Source of the DNA: Chrysochromulina parva
Lineage: Eukaryota > Haptophyta > Prymnesiales > Chrysochromulinaceae
Assembly (NCBI GenBank): GCA_002887195.1
Contig: PJAB01000429.1
Location: 1 to 26,981 of the forward strand
DNA: 26,981 nt
Reading direction: 5' to 3'
Notes under the pieces: generated by a model
Database searches by the model: none
Seen by the model: only the letters and a program-made list of their open reading frames with translations
What the model was told of the DNA's origin: nothing
Shown: one piece after another, positions 1-9,300 of the stretch
How the letters are laid out: every line of letters starts with the position of its first letter
Position numbering within the stretch: position 1 is the stretch's first letter
Program-made: the position numbers and the translations under genes

Positions 1-268
1 AACGCCAAAAACACCCTGCAACGCCAATACCTGCTGTCGTTGGTCGATTTCCACTGCCTCGCTGCCGCCCCCCCGCGCTCGCTGCCTGTGAGCTGATGAA
101 GTGTGAGCCAGTGAAGTATGCGTCATCATGCTGTGCGTGTCTGGCGCTGCTTTTCGTGAGTTCAGCATCCGCGGCCCGATGCCGATCCTGATCTCCGCTG
201 TCGTCTTTGCACTTTGGAGGCAAGGCACGTTCAAAACGACAAAATGACGCGGCGTCGTCTCGGAGGGT
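1..268. other. 3' flank of the GPI phospholipase D gene
   Basis: 268 bp downstream of a minus-strand gene. No coding region, RNA gene or clear repeat was seen. Confidence 0.4.
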
Positions 269-3130
269 TCAGTGCACACAGAGAATATCAACGGCGCCAT
301 TCCCTTCCATGATGTACGGGCTCTCGGCGCTCGCGCGTGGAGAACCGACGAGCATGCAGCTCTGGTTGAGCGCAGCGACCGAGGCCCCGAGCCGTCCGCG
401 CGCACGCGTGCCCTTGTGAGCCCATGTGGCATTGTTGGTCGAGGCTGAGCTTGTCAGCCAGTGCCGCGACCAACAAAGCAGCTCGGCGCGGTCGAAGACA
501 TACACAGACCCGAGCTCGCGCTGGTCAAACGGGATGTGCAGGCCGCTCTTGCCATTCTCATGCGGTGCACTCGTGATCAAGTCAGGCTGCCCATCCGCCG
601 TCACGTCCGCAAAGATGAGCGTCGATCCCAGCCGTCCCTGCTCGACGTCGCCGAGGAGCATGCGCGCTGTCGTGGGCTCGAGGCTCGCGAGGCTCACGTC
701 TCCGCGAAGCGACGGGAGCGATGCGGCGTTGATGAGTGCAATCTTGCCCATGCGCGTCGCGCCAGCGCCCGGAACACCCAACGCCACCAACTCGCCGCCG
801 GCCACGCCGCCACTGGCACCGGCCATGGTGGTGGCCACAGACGCCCCCATCCGACCGAGGGGATCCTCACCGAATATCGAGAAGATGGCGGCCGAGGTGT
901 TGAACGGCTTGGGAAGCGCAGCGTCTTGGCTGGCGAGCGCAAAGCCGAAGACCCGCCCAACAATCTCGCACTCCTGGCTGCACCGCAGGTTGTGGCGAGA
1001 GTACGGAGCTCCAACGAGAAGCAGGGGCGGGGCCGAGGGCGCGTCGCCAGCCGAGACGGCCACCGACGCACCGAACCATCCAGCGCCGAACTCGGCAGCG
1101 CTCGCCTTTCCTGAGAGATCGAGATCGGCCACACCGGGGGCGTCAACATCGAGCACCGCACCCGCGACGCGCGCCGTCGTGGCAGCGAGGGCAAGCACGC
1201 GCCCGTCCCAGTCATTCGCCTGCGGGCAACCGAGGAGCAGATCTGAATGGCCGTCGCTGGTGACATCGGCCGCTGCGAGGGCCCATCCGAGGCCGGTGAA
1301 GACGTTCGAGGTGGTCAGCACAATCGGTGCAGCAACCTGCAACCCCGAACCTTTGGAGCCTAGATACACGAAGACGCGCCCGTAGTTGCGGTAGGTGGGG
1401 TCGCCGTTGAGTGGGAATGGAGAGGCGGCCGCGTCAGAGGTATTCCAGCCACTCCACCCGGGCGCTCCAACAGCGAGGTCGTCGATGCCGTCGAGGTTCC
1501 AGTCGAGCACCACCAGCGTGCTCCCAAAGCGAGCCATAGGAGAGGCACCACCATCGAGCACGACGCGAGACGCCGAAGAGGAGGCCGAAGCACCCGACTG
1601 GTCCACAAACACCACCCCGGAGCGGGGGACCCCGCCTTGTGAGCCAACGCCCATCGCGCCCACGGCGGCCTCGGGCTGCCCGTCGCCGTCAAAGTCGCCC
1701 GAGGCGACCGCGCTACCGTGGTATGCAAGCGCGGCGACGCCAGTGCTGCCGGAGGCGGCCGATCGAATCGACCATGCAACTGGGTCGGCGTGTGTGGCGG
1801 AGGCCACCGAAGTGGCGGGCAAGGCGGACAGTGCAGACGCTCCCGGTGTAGCCGGTGGTGACGGCGGCACGCGATAGAATTCGATCGGAGTGGCGCCGGC
1901 GTCGGTAGCGGTCGCCTGTCTGCTGGCAGACAAGAAATTATCTGCGAGGGCCTGCACGATTCCCCACAGAGGCTCCTCAAGATCCACAGGACCGTCGTAA
2001 CTCAGCCCCACACGCTGCTTCTCTTCCGCCACGACGCGAAAGTACTCGCGCACAGCGTGTTGCGGCAGCCCTCGCAGCGCCGAGGTGTGCGTGACAAATG
2101 GCACCAGCCGCTGGGAGAGCTCATACCAGCTGCGGTCGTCCGCGTCGCCCGCCGCCGCCGCGGCCCACTTGTCAAGGTCGGACCTTTGTGGCGGCACGAG
2201 TGGAGGGCCGTCAGGGCTTGCGAGCCAGCGGGCGAGGCGGCCCCATGCAAACGTAACGACCGCACCCATGTCGTCGAGCCCAACCAATGGCGCCTCAAGC
2301 AGGTTCTCCTGGATGTAGGGCAGCTTGTGCTGCGCCATCGGCCCATCATTGTAGAAAGGGTACAGGAGCGTTCCAAACGTCTGGAGTGCCCAAAGCCCGA
2401 TATCGAACAGACCCTTGCACTCGACAAGGGAGGCGAGCGTCACGTCCGTGAAGTTGGTCGAGTTGTGGGCGAAGACGCCGTTCTTCGGGGTCATGTGGTA
2501 GATCTCGACCAGCTCCTCGAGCGGGAACTTGCGCGTCCACGCGCTAATGTTGCCCTCGTCCAAGGTCCACGAGGCGTACAAGTCGCCGCCCCAATTGGAC
2601 ACACCTTCGGCAACGTTGCCGTGCCCCACGTTGCCGAGTTGGAAGACGTCGATCATCTCTGTGAAGCCGCGGCGCTCGCCGAGCGGCGAGGCGAGGCCCT
2701 CCCACAGCTCGTCGGCCACGTAATGCACTGAGACGCCGAAGATGAAGGCGATGAGCTCCTTGGCGTCATCGTCCCAGAGCGCTGGGTCTGGCCAGCGCTC
2801 TCGCACGTAGCGGATGCCGGCGGCCTGGAAGGGCGGCCAATGAGCGGCTTCGCCAGCATCGTGGTGATCCGCGTACGTGCCGCACGCGTACAGAAAATCT
2901 GGAAAGTCAGCGCCACCCGAAATCGCGTCCGTGTTGTTGCGGATCACGGCCTGCAATGCAGCGGCCATTGTCGGCGAAATGCCTTCGCCGGCTGTTACGC
3001 CCGCGAAGTAGGCAGTGGCCCGCTCGCCGACGAGCGTGTGCACGTTCATGCTGGCCGCTGATGCCGTGTCCAGGCAGAGAAAGGCGGCAAAAAAGATGGG
3101 TCGCATTGTGCTGCGAAGACACACGATCAC
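269..3130 (-). CDS. GPLD1: GPI-specific phospholipase D (GPLD1-like)
   Basis: 953 residues. The family hydrolyses the inositol-phosphate bond of GPI anchors and releases anchored proteins or glycans. A hydrophobic leader (MRPIFFAAFLCLDTASA, from Met9) argues for the start at 3106 and for secretion. Residues about 30-260 form the zinc-dependent phospholipase C/P1-nuclease-like domain. Candidate metal ligands are H31, D78 in FPDF, H97 in HWPPF, H136 and D140 in VHYVAD, H170 in GHGN and D183 in GGD. Residues about 470-953 contain roughly seven FG-GAP blades with integrin-like calcium loops such as GDFDGDGQPE, DWNLDGIDD and DVTSDGHSD, which would make a seven-bladed propeller. The domain order and length match animal GPLD1 (about 840 residues) plus an Ala/Pro/Ser-rich linker at about 405-465. 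It lies just downstream of a PIG-L gene on the same strand. Family call is firm; the exact start is less so. Confidence 0.9.
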   Translation of the reverse strand: MIVCLRSTMRPIFFAAFLCLDTASAASMNVHTLVGERATAYFAGVTAGEGISPTMAAALQAVIRNNTDAISGGADFPDFLYACGTYADHHDAGEAAHWPPFQAAGIRYVRERWPDPALWDDDAKELIAFIFGVSVHYVADELWEGLASPLGERRGFTEMIDVFQLGNVGHGNVAEGVSNWGGDLYASWTLDEGNISAWTRKFPLEELVEIYHMTPKNGVFAHNSTNFTDVTLASLVECKGLFDIGLWALQTFGTLLYPFYNDGPMAQHKLPYIQENLLEAPLVGLDDMGAVVTFAWGRLARWLASPDGPPLVPPQRSDLDKWAAAAAGDADDRSWYELSQRLVPFVTHTSALRGLPQHAVREYFRVVAEEKQRVGLSYDGPVDLEEPLWGIVQALADNFLSASRQATATDAGATPIEFYRVPPSPPATPGASALSALPATSVASATHADPVAWSIRSAASGSTGVAALAYHGSAVASGDFDGDGQPEAAVGAMGVGSQGGVPRSGVVFVDQSGASASSSASRVVLDGGASPMARFGSTLVVLDWNLDGIDDLAVGAPGWSGWNTSDAAASPFPLNGDPTYRNYGRVFVYLGSKGSGLQVAAPIVLTTSNVFTGLGWALAAADVTSDGHSDLLLGCPQANDWDGRVLALAATTARVAGAVLDVDAPGVADLDLSGKASAAEFGAGWFGASVAVSAGDAPSAPPLLLVGAPYSRHNLRCSQECEIVGRVFGFALASQDAALPKPFNTSAAIFSIFGEDPLGRMGASVATTMAGASGGVAGGELVALGVPGAGATRMGKIALINAASLPSLRGDVSLASLEPTTARMLLGDVEQGRLGSTLIFADVTADGQPDLITSAPHENGKSGLHIPFDQRELGSVYVFDRAELLCWSRHWLTSSASTNNATWAHKGTRARGRLGASVAALNQSCMLVGSPRASAESPYIMEGNGAVDILCVH

Positions 3131-3241
3131 CGTCGGCGCCCACAGGAGAGGGGTGGGTTTGAGCCTTCATCGGCGACGCCGCGAAATTTCGTGAAATTCG
3201 TCAAACGAAACCGCATTCGCCGAAGTAACCCCAAAACAACA

Positions 3242-4057
3242 TTAAGCGGTCTTTTGTTCACTCGTGGGCGACACCATGATGAGCGTGTTGACGTGCACGT
3301 AGCGTGAGAAGAGCACGTTGAGCCGTCGGTGCCAAACGTATTGGCTCGCATGCCGCTGCATGGCAGCATGGCAACGCCAGGGCTTCAAACTCACACAGCA
3401 GATCATGCGGCGCGCGCGCCGCCTGCAGCACAGGCGTTGCAGTAGCACCGCCAATACTGTTATTGGCACGTCGCACCAGCCCAGATAGTGACGCAGCACT
3501 CCGACGCTGTGCAGACTGTACACACGTGGTCGTTGACTGCCAGCCGACCCGAGCAGGTGTAACACCCCACGTTCGACTCCTTTATGGTTCGCGTGGCCAG
3601 TGACGCCCTGCGCGTCAAAGGTCAACACACGCAGCAGCCCGCGGCTCACGAGGTGTGCGTTGACAATGGACGCGACGCGCTGTGCAGACCAGTGCACCTT
3701 TGGCCCATCCTGCATTTCGGCGTCGTCGACGATTTCGACGCGCTCAGCCGAAACGCCTAGAACTGCGCACGCTCGAAGTAGCTCTGCTGAACGTACCGCA
3801 CCCAATCCATCGTAGTTGCCTGTCGAAAGACACAGCACGTGCAGCTCCAGCATATCGCAGAGCGCTAGCAGCGCCGGTGAAAAGAAGAGTGTCTCGTCGT
3901 CCGGGTGCGCCGTCACGAGCAGAGCACCGATTCCGCCGCCGTCATTAAGCAAGTCATGGGCGCCGAATACGACCACCATCGCAACCCACAGGGACCAGGG
4001 GTGTGTTTCGAATCTTTTGTGAATGAAATACAACAAGTCTGTGAATGACCGGAACAA
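3242..4057 (-). CDS. PIGL: PIG-L, N-acetylglucosaminyl-phosphatidylinositol de-N-acetylase
   Basis: 271 residues, close to the usual 250-260. It catalyses the second step of GPI-anchor synthesis, removing acetate from GlcNAc-PI on the cytosolic face of the ER. One N-terminal membrane segment (about 22-36) precedes the LmbE/PIG-L deacetylase fold. The zinc and catalytic motif AHPDDE is at 50-55. The second metal motif GHANHKG is at 154-160 with H155 and H158. The family signatures LCLSTGNYDGLG (76-86) and TFDAQGVTGH (147-155) are present. The C-terminal WHRRLNVLFSRYVHVNTL (242-259) matches the conserved PIG-L tail. All key residues are intact, with no introns. The next gene on the same strand, about 110 bp on, is GPI phospholipase D. 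Confidence 0.95.
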   Translation of the reverse strand: MFRSFTDLLYFIHKRFETHPWSLWVAMVVVFGAHDLLNDGGGIGALLVTAHPDDETLFFSPALLALCDMLELHVLCLSTGNYDGLGAVRSAELLRACAVLGVSAERVEIVDDAEMQDGPKVHWSAQRVASIVNAHLVSRGLLRVLTFDAQGVTGHANHKGVERGVLHLLGSAGSQRPRVYSLHSVGVLRHYLGWCDVPITVLAVLLQRLCCRRRARRMICCVSLKPWRCHAAMQRHASQYVWHRRLNVLFSRYVHVNTLIMVSPTSEQKTA

Positions 4058-4905
4058 TGCCTCCGAACCGACTCACCTTGGCCCCCTGCTTTGCTCACCG
4101 CGGACCCGGTCACCGACCCTGGGTCACCGACGCGCGCTCTCCGGCCCCGCGCGCTCCGCCTCCGCGGCCTGTGTCCGCGCTTTTCCCCCGCCGATAGCGC
4201 CCCACACATGTCACACGTGACAAATTCTCTGTGTGGGGGGGAGTTTTTAAGAGTTTCGCGGGGGACGGGGCCCCAGCCCCCAGGGCGCTGCAGGGTCCCG
4301 ATCCGATCCGCACAGTCCAGGAGTCCACACAGCAGGGTGCGCGACGGGCACGGGGCCTATCGCCTGTGCTGTGGCCTCGCCTGCGGCGATGACGCGCGAG
4401 CTCCGCGCCACCGCGCCTCCGGGCCGCGCCGACCCCTCCCCGCTCGCGCGCGTCCGCCGCCGCGCGCCGGCATCTTCCGCGCCATTGCGCTTTTTGCGGC
4501 ATTGCCATTGGGACCCGGAGTCTCGTTGTACGTTGAGTCTCGCGCGACCCGAACCGAACGCCGACAAAGGCGACCGGCCAAAACGCCGACGCGCACGGCG
4601 GGCCGGCTCAAAACCCTCAAAACTCGCGACACCGAGCGGAGACAAAGCGAAGCACAAGAGCGAAGAGGCCTCCGCGGGTTCCGCTTGCACCTTGTGCCGC
4701 GAGCTCGAAGCCTGTCCGCCACGTCCCAGTCAGACTCAGTGACACCCCACTCCTACACAATGACCCGTATGAAACTGCACAGGCGAACGGTTACCAACCA
4801 TGGCCGCCGCAGTTACATAGCAAGGCCGGAGCTCGTGCGGTGTACGAGCTCTTCTCGTCCTCTCTCTACATTTAAGTGCAGCGCTCCTCATATGATTCAC
4901 ACGCT
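4058..4905. other. Intergenic spacer with PIG-L upstream region
   Basis: 848 bp between two minus-strand genes. The left part must hold the PIG-L promoter. The AT-rich element tttttaagag lies at 4244-4253, just after the G-box-like core cacgtg near 4215. The element tatttaagag also occurs near 14844. The middle is very GC-rich and carries open frames on both strands, none with recognisable domains. No tRNA or snRNA signature was seen. Confidence 0.5.
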
Positions 4906-5949
4906 TCACACGATGTTGAGCGAGTCGATGAGCCACTGGCCATTGTACAGGGACAGCTTCCAGTAGACCACGCTGTACGTGTCGTCGGCCGCACGCTTCA
5001 CGGGCACCTCGATATCGGCAGTGTTCCACAGTGGCTCGTCATTCTCAGGCTCCACATCGAGCTCAGCCTCGTCCCACTCGACGAGGATTTGATACCAGGG
5101 GTCTTCGAGGTAGCGCGCGAAGACCTGCGGGCTGAGCTGGGAGGCACGGTTCTGCGGCGAGCAATAGCGCGTCGCCACCGCGGCGCCGTGCAGTGGATAG
5201 GGCGCGTCCATCTTGCGTAGCGCGCGCATCACTTTGGCCACCACCTGCCGCGGGCTCTCGACTGGCACCCACAGCCCGTTCCAATTGAGGGACGCTTCGC
5301 CGTCGTCCTCATCCACCGCGCTGGGAGCAGCGCCCGATGCAATCTCGAGATCGTCGGGCTCGTTGGCGAACACGGCTTCGACCAGCCACTGCTGCTGCGT
5401 CGTTTCGCCGTAGTCGCAGTCCACTTTCACAAGCTTCCATCGCGCGGAGAGCCACTCGGCATCGGGCGAACTGCGCAGGCTGGTCTGCTGGTATGCCTCC
5501 TCGCGGATGATGCCCGGAACGTCCGTCTGCAGCGTGATCAGATCACCCTCGAATCGGTACTCGTTCCATTCAATCTCGTACCGCTTGTGCGGTTGCCGAA
5601 GGTATCGGTAGAAGCCGGCAGGCTTGGCTTTCTTCAGAACTGCTTGATGTGTGGGTGCGAGGAAGCGCAGCGCCACTTCAAAGCCATAATACGGCGTCGG
5701 CTTGTCCCAATTGCTGCGGTGCAGCGCCGCCATCACCGAGCTGATCACCTCTCGCGGCTGCAGCATGGGCGACGGCCGGAGATTTTGCAGAGGAACCTGC
5801 TTTCCCTCCTCAGCGATGACCGTAGCAGAGGCACTGAGTTGCACGCGCGCCGCCGCGCGCGGCATGCGGTGCGGGTGTGCTACGTGATGCACGCCCGGCG
5901 CAAGCGCGAGGACGCATTGAAGGACGCATTGAAGATAGCTCGCGAGCAT
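4906..5949 (-). CDS. Predicted plastid protein with duplicated DUF4864/NTF2-like module
   Basis: 347 residues. Residues 1-19 are a hydrophobic signal (LASYLQCVLQCVLALAPG). A His/Arg/Ser/Ala-rich stretch to about 45 follows, as in bipartite leaders of secondary plastids. The body is an internal tandem duplication. Module A (about 65-195) begins PREVISSVMAALHRSN and continues with YYGFEVALRFLAP; module B (about 233-347) begins PRQVVAKVMRALRK and continues with HGAAVATRYCSP. Both end in a strand-rich part containing W-K-L and Q-W-L (ARWKLVKV and QQWLVEAVF; VYWKLSLY and GQWLIDSL). The motif set resembles DUF4864-type proteins of plastids and proteobacteria. That assignment is from memory of the pattern and is tentative. 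Function unknown. It is head-to-head with the kinesin gene, sharing a 367-bp spacer. Confidence 0.75.
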   Translation of the reverse strand: MLASYLQCVLQCVLALAPGVHHVAHPHRMPRAAARVQLSASATVIAEEGKQVPLQNLRPSPMLQPREVISSVMAALHRSNWDKPTPYYGFEVALRFLAPTHQAVLKKAKPAGFYRYLRQPHKRYEIEWNEYRFEGDLITLQTDVPGIIREEAYQQTSLRSSPDAEWLSARWKLVKVDCDYGETTQQQWLVEAVFANEPDDLEIASGAAPSAVDEDDGEASLNWNGLWVPVESPRQVVAKVMRALRKMDAPYPLHGAAVATRYCSPQNRASQLSPQVFARYLEDPWYQILVEWDEAELDVEPENDEPLWNTADIEVPVKRAADDTYSVVYWKLSLYNGQWLIDSLNIV

Positions 5950-6076
5950 TACAATCGACGCGAGGATGAGGCAGATCTATGATTTCTGGTGAACGCAAGT
6001 CACCTCTTTGATATGTGGCTTTGTTTGAATGTGCAGAGAATCCTAAAAGCCCAGCTCCCTTTTTGGGTGTGAATGG

Positions 6077-6097
6077 TACCGGTAAATTTTACCGGTA
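6077..6097. repeat. 21-bp perfect inverted repeat in divergent promoter
   Basis: Two 10-bp arms, taccggtaaa and tttaccggta, are exact reverse complements around a single central t. Each arm contains the smaller palindrome accggt. The element is about 130 bp from the minus-strand start and 220 bp from the plus-strand start, so a dimeric DNA-binding protein acting on both genes is possible. The factor is unknown. Confidence 0.7.
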
Positions 6098-6259
6098 TTA
6101 GTGCCGCACCCCTCTCCACTCCGCCTGCTGTTGGAAGCGTTAGGCGTCGGGCCGCGCCGCCCTGTCTCTGGAGGTAGCTGTGGTCTCCGTCAATAACCGA
6201 GAACTCGCTCCGCTCCATCTTCGCATCTTTCGACTGACCCTTAGCTGTGCACACGTTGC

Positions 6260-6286
6260 TCCCTCTCTCTCTCTCTCGCAGGTAAG
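6260..6286 (+). promoter_or_regulatory. Pyrimidine tract and candidate 5'-UTR splice acceptor of kinesin
   Basis: A run of CT dinucleotides ends in cgcag (6277-6281), a textbook 3' splice site, and is directly followed by gtaag, a textbook donor. A plausible upstream donor is ggag/gtagct with GT at 6175, giving a 107-nt 5'-UTR intron. The tract could instead be a simple promoter microsatellite. Confidence 0.4.
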
Positions 6287-6316
6287 CAGGCTTCAGAGGA
6301 GTCGCTCGTTCTCCCG

Positions 6317-9300
6317 ATGGCCGAGTCGGTCAAGGTCGCCGTGCGCGTGCGTCCCTTCAACGGCCGTGAGAAGGAGCGCAATGCCAAGTGCATCATTCGC
6401 ATGCAGGGACCAACAACGATCATCACCAACCCGGATACGCAGGAGGAAAAGGACTTTGCCTTCGACTTCTCGTACTGGAGCCACGATGGCTTCGATGTCC
6501 TCAATGAACCTGAGCCGGATCTGGGCCTGCCTGGCGGCGGCTACAATGCCATAGGCAATCGGCGCGGCGGGCCGACGACGAGCCCGTTTGGTATGGAGTA
6601 CGCCGATCAGAGGCTCGTCTACCTGGGCCTGGGCCAGAGTGTGCTCGATAACGCACTTAAGGGCTTCAACTGCTGCCTGTTTGCGTATGGCCAGACTGGC
6701 TCGGGTAAGTCGTACTCGTTTGTCGGCTATGGGTCGAACAAGGGCATCGTGCCGCAGGTGTGCGACACCGTCTTCCAGAAGAAGGCCGAGCTCGCGACAC
6801 GCAACATCGATCTGCAGGTCACCTTTTCGATGATGGAGATCTACAACGAGAAGATCCGCGATCTGCTCAATCCAGATCCCAAGACGAACAACGATCTGAA
6901 AGTGCGCACGACACCCAATGGCACCTTCGTCGAGGGCACGAAGGCCAAGGCCGTGGGCACCTTCAAGCAGATCAGCGACACGATGGACGCGGGGACCGCG
7001 TCGCGTACCGTCGCCGCTACCCAGATGAATGCCACCTCGTCGCGCGCGCACACCATCATGACCATCTCCATCAAGCAGATCATCACCGAGGAAGGGCGGG
7101 TCAGAGAGCTTCGGTCCGACATGAACCTGGTCGACCTGGCAGGCTCCGAGCGCGCGGAGTCGACCGGCGCCACCGGGGATCGTCTCAAGGAGGGCGCAGC
7201 AATCAACAAGTCGCTCTCGTCTCTCGGCAATGTGATCAAGGCACTCGCGGACCAGTCGAACAACCCGGGCAAGAAGGTCTTCGTGCCGTACCGCGACTCG
7301 AAGCTCACGCAGATCCTGCAGTCGGCACTCGGCGGCAACTCGAAGACCATCATGGTGGCCGCGCTCTCGCCCGCCGACATCAACTACGAAGAGACCCTCT
7401 CGACGCTGCGGTACGCCGACCGCGCGAAGCAGATCAAGGTCGTGGTCCAGGTGATGGAGAATCCGACCGACAAGATGATTCGGGAGCTCAAGGAGGATAA
7501 CGAGAAGCTCAAGAAGATGCTCGAGGCGATGGGTGGCGAGGGCTTCGACCCGGCTAAGTTCGCATCGGCGGTTGGCGTCGTGTCGCATTCGGGCATGATC
7601 ACCGAGGAGCAAATGCAGGAGGCGATCGAGAAGGCGGTGCAAGAGGTCAAGGCGGCCTCGGCGGCGGAGAAGAAGGCCGCCATCGAGAAGATGAAGCAAG
7701 AGATGATGGCACGCCACATGGGCCTCTCCTCGGGCATGCTCTCGCGCATCGACGTCGAGCTGACGCTCAAGGAGGCTGTGGCCGGGTCTTCTGTGAACGA
7801 CCAGGAGAAGGCGACACGCGTGGCGATGGACGAGCTCAGCAAGAAGTGCGAGAGGCGCCAGGCGAATGGCGGCTCGCTCGACGAACACGACGCGATGGCC
7901 ATTGTGGATGAGGCGCTCACGATGATCAGTGCCGACACGAGCGCCGCCAAGGCCAAGGCGGCCACGTTGCTCAGCACGAACCAGTACATCAAGGGGGTCG
8001 AGGAGATGAATTCGATCTTGGCGCAGATCCTCGCGGCCATCGGTGAGGGGTTGGACCCGCACGAAAAGGGGCGCTGCCTCGAGCGCGCAAATTTCCTGTA
8101 CCAGCAGGGGCGCCAGTTTGCCATGAGCCACTTGTACTCGAAGGCGGCCGTTCTGGCCTTGGTCGGGACGTCCCTCAAGAGCGCGGGAGGCGACACTGAC
8201 GCCCTGCGCAAAGGGCAGGTGGCCGCGGAGGTGAAGTTCGATCAGCTGCTGCGTGACCGCGAGGAGGGTATCATCGACGAGAGTGGGATGCAAGCGACGA
8301 TGGAGAGGGCTATGGGCGCCATGGGAGGCGACCAGAAGGAGCGGCTGGCACAGATGGCGGCGGCCAAGCGCGGCGTCGGTTTCACGGTACGAGCTCGGAG
8401 CATGGGCAGCGCCGAGATGCGCGCGAAGATGCAGATCGCGCAGGCACTGATGAAGAATCAAGAGCGAATGAGCGAGTTGACGCAATCGTTCGACTCAAAG
8501 CTCTCGCAGAGCGAGGCCGAGAGTGCCATGCTGCTACAATCTCTCGGCCTGACGGGCATCACCGAGAAGGAGATGAAGGTGACCCCGTCGCTCCGCAATC
8601 TGAACCAGGATCCAACCATGTCCGAGATGCTCGTCTACTACCTCAAGCCGGGCCAGACGATGATTACCACGCCCGAGGACGAGGGCAAGCCGGCGCAGTC
8701 GATTGCCATCTCCGGCGGTGGCGTGATGCGTGGCCACGGCACGGTCGTCTTCGGCCGCGAGCTCTCGCCGCCGTTACGCTACATTAAGGGGGCTGGCATC
8801 TCGTTCATCAACGGCAAGCCGGTCGAGGCCGACGAGACGCTGCTGAGGCACGACGATCGGCTGATCTTGGGCAACTCGCAGGCCTTCCGCGTCGTCGACC
8901 CGCTCGACCCAAATGCCAAGAAGGCCAGCAAGATCATTGATTGGGATCTGGCGCAGACGGAGCTCGCTCAAGCGCTCGGCACGGCGGTCGACCTCAAGGT
9001 GGAAGAGCAAGTCGCCAAGAAGAAGGCGGAGCTCGATGCGCAGCTCAAGGCGATGGAGGAGAAGTTTGCGGCCGAGAACGAGCGGTTACGCCAAGAGCTC
9101 GCAAAGGGCGGTAAAGGCTCCGCCTCGCAGCAATCGCAGCTCAAGCAGATGGACCGGCGCAAGGCGTCCATTGAATCCTTCAGCGCGAAGGCGAAGGCGC
9201 ACGTGAACGAGTACAAGCGCGAGCTGTACGCGCTCGAGGATCAGCTCAAGAAGGTGATGCCAGTGGTGATGGAGGCCAACCAGATGGCGAAGCAGCTTGG

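Larger units (their letters stand above)
5950..6316. promoter_or_regulatory. Bidirectional promoter region, plastid protein / kinesin
   Basis: 367 bp between divergent start codons. It contains a near-perfect inverted repeat at 6077-6097 (taccggtaaa, one base, tttaccggta) and a pyrimidine tract ending in CAG at 6260-6281. Both are described separately. No clear TATA box was seen. Confidence 0.55.

Noticed and set aside
4091..4966. 291-codon plus-strand frame in the PIG-L upstream spacer
   Set aside because: Arg/Pro/Ser-rich, no domain, and its end runs antisense into the plastid-protein gene.
6293..8485. 730-codon open frame antisense to the kinesin motor
   Set aside because: The opposite strand encodes an unmistakable kinesin; the antisense translation is Leu/Arg/His-rich without domains, as expected from biased third positions in GC-rich genes.
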